A DNA stretch of 64,000 bases from JAHTBL01 sp038532735 (lineage in GTDB: Bacteria; Pseudomonadota; Alphaproteobacteria; Rhodobacterales; Rhodobacteraceae): NCBI GenBank assembly GCA_038532735.1, contig JBCBAC010000005.1:214045-278044 (forward strand), read 5' to 3'. The notes under the pieces are model-generated. The model ran no database searches. It was not told the origin of the DNA and was given only the letters and a program-made list of their open reading frames with translations. The first letter of the stretch is position 1; each line of letters starts with the position of its first letter. Of the stretch, positions 60,690 through 64,000 are shown in pieces. The position numbers were made by a program, and so were the translations under genes.

Positions 60690-60709
60690 GGTTTTGGGCC
60701 GGACAGGGC

Positions 60710-60764
60710 GTATGGTTTGGGTATGGTTCCGGTATGGCTTGCGTATGGCAGGTGTATGTACAGC
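60710..60764. repeat. Five tandem 11-bp repeats, GTATGG core
   Basis: GTATGG occurs at 60710, 60721, 60732 and 60743, and GTATGT at 60754, each exactly 11 bp apart. The last five bases of each unit vary. The spacing is close to one helical turn, so a protein could contact one face of the DNA at every unit. It lies at the left edge of the A+T-rich insertion. Confidence 0.85.
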
Positions 60765-60781
60765 CGTCGGGAAGAGGATGA

Positions 60782-60870
60782 CCCGCCTGTCCTGCCTCAG
60801 AGACCCAATGACGCTTGAAGGGGTCGAGGCGGGGGTGACGTCTGGAGAGGCGGGTCAGAGGGTGACTTAG
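60782..60870 (+). pseudogene. Decayed duplicate of the Gfo/Idh gene 3' end
   Basis: The segment aligns with 60597-60689, the last 31 codons of the upstream oxidoreductase. It encodes MTLEGVEAGVTSGEAGQRVT against MTIEVIEAGVRSGEMGQRVV of the intact gene, then stops. Upstream of that the match continues with a small deletion that breaks the frame. It is the remnant of a duplication, or of a lost paralogue. Confidence 0.65.
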
Positions 60871-61082
60871 TAGGGGGTGAGGTATGCAAATCGCCTACTG
60901 ATATTGTGCAACGAAAAAGATATAGGTCTTTGCGTTGTCTTGGCAAATCCAAACATGACATTAGACCTTCTATCAGTGCCAGTGCTAACAATACTAATTT
61001 GACCAAAATTCTCCACTGAGCATTACATGCTTGCCTCACCTTGCGTTCTGACCGAACGTGTTTTTGACAAGACTAGGGAAAA

Positions 61083-62171
61083 ATGAAGTTGACCAAAGAT
61101 CAAGTCGCGCAAGACACCGATATGGTGTTCGACGTCCATAACGAGGACAACGAACAATTTGTTAGCTTCGATCTAAATATCTACCCGTCTGACTATACCC
61201 TAAAAGGCCTTGCAGACATGTGGGCGGAAAAGGAGATCGAAATACCGGAGTTTCAAAGAAACTTCGTTTGGACGATCAAACAATCGTCGCTGCTGATTGA
61301 ATCCTTCTTATTGGGTCTACCGGTTCCACAAGTATTTTTTTACGTCGGCGAGAAGGAAAAAAGACTAGTCATTGATGGGCTACAACGTGTTTCGTCAATT
61401 GCTTTCTTCTTTGAAGGTTTCTTCGGATTAGAGAATGCACAAGGTAGACGCCAAGTGTTTCGATTGTCCGGGTTAGATGAAAAGAGCCCGTACGCCAAAA
61501 AACGCTACGTCGACTTATCAGATGAGGACCAACGGAAGCTACGAAACACCGTCATGCGTGTGGTCAATATCAAGCAGTTGGCTCCCTCAGACGATGATAC
61601 TAGCATGTATTATGTCTTCGAACGTTTGAATACAGGCGGAACACCACTCCGCCCTCAAGAAATCAGAAATTGTGTCTTCTCTGGTGAGATTGTCAAAGAG
61701 TTGAGAGCCTTAAATGAGACACCCGAATGGCGTGCGATAATCGGGCGCCCTAAGGCGGAAAAACATCAGCGTGATGTAGAGATCATATTACGCATCTTTT
61801 CCTTCTTTAACTCCGCAGAAAGCTATGAGAAGCCGATGAAAGCTTTTCTCAACAAAGCAATGGCAGAAAATAAATCGGCAACAACGAAGTCATTTAAGAA
61901 CTTCAAGGCTGCTTTTTCGATTGTAACTAAAGAGCTTCTGGATCAAGTCGGTGAGCGGCCTTTTCATGTAAGAGGTCCCATCAATCTTGCAGCGCTAGAC
62001 TCGATATATTACGCCTTGCTTCCCAAATCCAAGAAGCTCCCTAAGGACCTCAAGAAAAAGATCACTAATTTATACGCCGACGAAAGCTACAAACAAACCA
62101 TTTTCTTTAACACGAGCGATACGGTTACTGTTGATGAGCGGCTAAAGATCGCGACAAAATTCCTTAAATAG
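61083..62171 (+). CDS. DUF262 (ParB-like/GmrS-like) protein
   Basis: The 362-residue product has the DUF262 motifs of the ParB/Srx-like nucleotide-hydrolysing fold: IPEFQRNFVW (54-63), the core IDGLQR (97-102, with Leu in place of the usual Gln) and FERLNTGGTPLRPQEIRN (179-196). DUF262 proteins act in phage defence (GmrSD, BrxU) and often pair with a nuclease. The C-terminal HNH domain of GmrD is absent; a HEPN gene follows 1 base after the stop and may supply the nuclease. Codon use is A+T-rich, unlike the surroundings, so it was probably acquired. Confidence 0.88.
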   Translation: MKLTKDQVAQDTDMVFDVHNEDNEQFVSFDLNIYPSDYTLKGLADMWAEKEIEIPEFQRNFVWTIKQSSLLIESFLLGLPVPQVFFYVGEKEKRLVIDGLQRVSSIAFFFEGFFGLENAQGRRQVFRLSGLDEKSPYAKKRYVDLSDEDQRKLRNTVMRVVNIKQLAPSDDDTSMYYVFERLNTGGTPLRPQEIRNCVFSGEIVKELRALNETPEWRAIIGRPKAEKHQRDVEIILRIFSFFNSAESYEKPMKAFLNKAMAENKSATTKSFKNFKAAFSIVTKELLDQVGERPFHVRGPINLAALDSIYYALLPKSKKLPKDLKKKITNLYADESYKQTIFFNTSDTVTVDERLKIATKFLK

Positions 62172-62172
62172 T

Positions 62173-62679
62173 ATGCCTTTCGAAGATAGATTCTCTTTAG
62201 CGGACGACTACCTCAATCACATAGACGCAATCATCGTTGGTCTACCTGACGATTTTATTCGATCTCGTTATCTTGGATTTCTAGCGGTTTCAGCAGTTAC
62301 GGCTTACGAACTCGCCATAAAGGACATCATATACCGTTTTTCGGATGAGAAGCATCGAGCGCTAGGCGAACTAGCGAGAAGTAAGTTCGAACGCCTAAAT
62401 GGTCAAATTAAGTTGGTCGACCTTAGGAAGCGACATATCGCTTCATTCGGGCAGAAATACTGTGACCGGTTTGACCGAGAGATTAAATCAGCTGAAAGAG
62501 CCGCGCTTTCTGCCCACGCAGGCAGCGTCAAAAGCAGCTATGGGAATCTTATTACGTGGCGACATAATTTCGTCCACGAAGGCACGTGGCCAAACACAGC
62601 TACCTATGGTGACCTAAAGACGGCATATGACCACGGAAAAGAACTGATAAGGTGTATTGACCGAGCATTGAGGCGATAA
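62173..62679 (+). CDS. HEPN-domain protein, likely RNase effector
   Basis: The 168-residue helical protein matches HEPN families of the MAE_28990/MAE_18760 type. The catalytic R-x4-H motif is present in WRHNFVHEG (Arg130, His135), as in HEPN RNases of toxin-antitoxin and defence systems. An earlier AVTAYELAIKDII helix fits the dimer interface. It starts 1 base after the DUF262 stop, so the two are made together. Low G+C matches the DUF262 gene. The target is unknown. Confidence 0.82.
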   Translation: MPFEDRFSLADDYLNHIDAIIVGLPDDFIRSRYLGFLAVSAVTAYELAIKDIIYRFSDEKHRALGELARSKFERLNGQIKLVDLRKRHIASFGQKYCDRFDREIKSAERAALSAHAGSVKSSYGNLITWRHNFVHEGTWPNTATYGDLKTAYDHGKELIRCIDRALRR

Positions 62680-62730
62680 CCTATTGTTTTATCAGAGTTT
62701 CGGGTCGCACAGTCGGACTAGCTCGGCGGA

Positions 62731-63408
62731 TCAAAGCCACCCCTCATAATCCGACACCAACAAATGCACCGGGGCCTCGTCTTCCTCGACCGCCGGAAAC
62801 CGCCCGATATCCATCTCGAAGATGTTATCCGTCTTGTCGTCGTTCACTGTTGAGACCTCGGCGATGAGCACATCGGCGCCCTCGCCCCAGAAGGCGTGCC
62901 AGATACCCGGCATGAGGGTGACGCTTTCGCCGGGGTCCAGTTTCAGAAGGCCTCCGGCTTGGACGGTGCGGAGCTCTCCGTCGACGGGCACGGTCACGTC
63001 GGCGTCGCGGTCGATGGCGCCGTCGGCGGTGGGGGCGAAGAGCTCCATCACCAGTTTGCCGCCGCCGCGGTTGATGATGTCCTCGGCCTTGATGTTGTGG
63101 CGGTGCATGGGGGAGAGCTGGTCGCGGCGCGAGATCATGATCTTTTCGGCGTAGAGCATGCCTCGGTCTTGGCCGAGATCGTTCAGGTCTCCGTTGCGGG
63201 TGGTGAAGAGGAAGAGGCCCAATTCATCGAAACGTTCCTGGCCGTAATCGGTGATGTCCCAGCCCATGCCGCGTGCCTTGATGAGGCCTGCGCCGCGTTT
63301 GGCCATTTCGTCGGGGGACCAGTAGGCGAAGGGGGGCATGACATAGCCGTGGGAGCGGATGAAGGCGTCGCCCTCGCGGAGGATTTCGTTGATGCGGGAG
63401 CGTTTCAT
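62731..63408 (-). CDS. D-lyxose/D-mannose-type ketol-isomerase (cupin)
   Basis: The 225-residue cupin protein matches D-lyxose ketol-isomerase, which interconverts D-lyxose and D-xylulose and also acts on mannose. The metal-binding set is in MHRHNIKAEDI and the later GIWHAFWGEGADVLIAEVST. The ATG overlaps the stop of the sugar ABC ATPase gene by 4 bases, so it is part of a sugar uptake operon transcribed from beyond the window edge. Confidence 0.88.
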   Translation of the reverse strand: MKRSRINEILREGDAFIRSHGYVMPPFAYWSPDEMAKRGAGLIKARGMGWDITDYGQERFDELGLFLFTTRNGDLNDLGQDRGMLYAEKIMISRRDQLSPMHRHNIKAEDIINRGGGKLVMELFAPTADGAIDRDADVTVPVDGELRTVQAGGLLKLDPGESVTLMPGIWHAFWGEGADVLIAEVSTVNDDKTDNIFEMDIGRFPAVEEDEAPVHLLVSDYEGWL

Positions 63409-64000
63409 CGGATGCGGGCCGTGGTTTTGGGATCGAAGAAGACGGCTTTGGACATGTTGAAGGCAAGGGGTGCTGTTTGGCCGGGCGTGATGGCGGCGTC
63501 GGCGCGCAGGCGGGCGATGGCCTCGACCCCACCCAGGCGCGTGACCGCGAAGGTGTCGGAGCCTGCGGGCTCAACCACCTCAATCAGGCAGTCCTGCTGG
63601 ATAATGTCAGAGCCGGTGCGGTCGGCGCCTTCGGGGTCGGTGAGGGCCTCGGGGCGGATGCCGAACATAACCTTGCCGCCCATATGATCGCGCAGGCCGG
63701 GGGTGTTGGCGGGCAGCGTGATGTCGCCGGCCCCTGCCCCGTCGCCTGCGATATGGATGGCGAGGGCACCGTTTTCTTCGCGGACGGTGGCTTCGATCAG
63801 GTTCATGGAGGGCGAGCCCATGAAATCGGCAACGAACATGTTTTCGGGGTCGTTATAGACCTGCGCGGGCGTGCCGAATTGCTGGAGGTAGCCGTCTTTG
63901 AGGACGGCGATTTTGGTGGCGAGGGTCAGGGCTTCGATCTGGTCGTGGGTGACGTAGACGATGGTGGTGCCCATGCGCTGGTGCAGGCGCTTGATCTCGG
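63405..64000 (-). CDS. Sugar ABC transporter ATPase (UgpC/MalK type), 5' end beyond window
   Basis: Only the C-terminal about 198 residues are visible. The H-loop MGTTIVYVTHDQIEALTLATKIAVLKDG is followed by the UgpC/MalK-type regulatory OB-fold region (VADFMGSPSMNLIE and VMFGIRPEAL). The frame is still open at base 64000, so the start and the Walker motifs are outside. It belongs to the CUT1 class that energises uptake of sugars or polyols, and shares an operon with the downstream isomerase. Confidence 0.92.
   Translation of the reverse strand, partial: EIKRLHQRMGTTIVYVTHDQIEALTLATKIAVLKDGYLQQFGTPAQVYNDPENMFVADFMGSPSMNLIEATVREENGALAIHIAGDGAGAGDITLPANTPGLRDHMGGKVMFGIRPEALTDPEGADRTGSDIIQQDCLIEVVEPAGSDTFAVTRLGGVEAIARLRADAAITPGQTAPLAFNMSKAVFFDPKTTARIR

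Larger units (their letters stand above)
60690..61082. other. Junction region with repeats and falling G+C content
   Basis: This 393-bp gap holds an 11-bp tandem repeat (60710-60764) and a decayed copy of the upstream gene's 3' end (60782-60870). About 210 bp follow whose G+C content drops to that of the DUF262-HEPN genes, presumably their promoter region. No RNA gene or integrase is seen. Confidence 0.65.

Noticed and set aside
60710..60764. CRISPR array or plasmid-type iteron origin
   Set aside because: Unit is only 11 bp with no spacers, and there are no cas or rep genes nearby.
60661..61082. Possible integrase attachment site or tRNA at the island edge
   Set aside because: No tRNA-like fold, no integrase gene and no matching direct repeat at the right side near 62680-62730 could be found by eye.

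Overview
The window looks like a chromosome segment of an alphaproteobacterium of the order Rhodobacterales, most likely the Roseobacter group. The evidence is the high G+C content with Rhodobacterales-type codon use, a complete Paracoccus-type sox locus, and a respiratory formate dehydrogenase locus with the DUF3305/DUF3306 and DUF6494/DUF6505 companions typical of that order. I see no rRNA, tRNA, CRISPR array, prophage or transposase.

Layout. 1-1.2 kb: the start of tadA (cut by the window edge) and an rluB-type pseudouridine synthase. 1.2-6.6 kb: a co-directional set of a 27-residue membrane peptide, XpaC-like, TelA-like, DUF2927 lipoprotein, SPFH-GYF and zinc-ribbon membrane proteins, which looks like an envelope-stress module. 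6.6-11.4 kb: a type I secretion system (TolC, ABC, HlyD) without an obvious substrate. 11.6-26.4 kb: the sulfur-oxidation locus, with a leftward soxS-glcG-like-soxR-soxT arm and a rightward soxVWXYZABCDEF arm. It is followed by a universal stress protein, an atypical periplasmic metallo-beta-lactamase-fold protein and a second YeeE/YedE transporter. 26.7-32.5 kb: a CoA-transferase, an ABC transporter with a CrtC/lipocalin-like secreted protein, and a flavin-binding pyridoxamine-oxidase-like protein.

32.5-41.7 kb holds the most interesting locus: seven leftward genes, all overlapping by 4-8 bases. In transcription order they are a class I HMG-CoA-reductase homologue, a UbiA prenyltransferase, an ATP-grasp/phosphohistidine dikinase, a DUF3419 (BtaA-like) aminocarboxypropyl transferase, a phytol/dolichol-kinase-like membrane protein, a GNAT acyltransferase-like protein and an AMP-forming acyl-CoA ligase. 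Together they read like a dedicated pathway for an unknown, probably isoprenoid- or alcohol-derived, amino-lipid.

42.0-44.2 kb: a leishmanolysin-like protease, rpiB, a hypothetical membrane-anchored protein and a structured non-coding stretch. 44.2-58.3 kb: the formate dehydrogenase neighbourhood. A leftward arm carries DUF6494, Mrp, lipoate-ligase-like and DUF6505 genes. Next to it are a solute-binding-like/cytochrome c fusion and a four-cluster ferredoxin protein. A rightward arm carries DUF3305, DUF3306, TorD, a Tat peptide, fdhA, fdhB, fdhC, a WD40-cytochrome c and a small membrane peptide. 58.3-64 kb: a DUF1479 protein, a Gfo/Idh/MocA oxidoreductase, then an A+T-rich insertion with a DUF262-HEPN pair (likely defence or toxin type). 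The window ends in a sugar-isomerase/sugar-ABC-transporter operon.

How the parts work together. Sox and formate dehydrogenase both feed electrons from simple donors (thiosulfate/sulfide and formate) into periplasmic cytochromes and the quinone pool, a lithoheterotrophic style common in marine roseobacters. Three exact or near-exact copies of a persulfide-sensor operator (ATTC-N8-GAAT) lie upstream of soxS/soxV, soxX and the metallo-beta-lactamase gene, which suggests one SoxR regulon across the locus.
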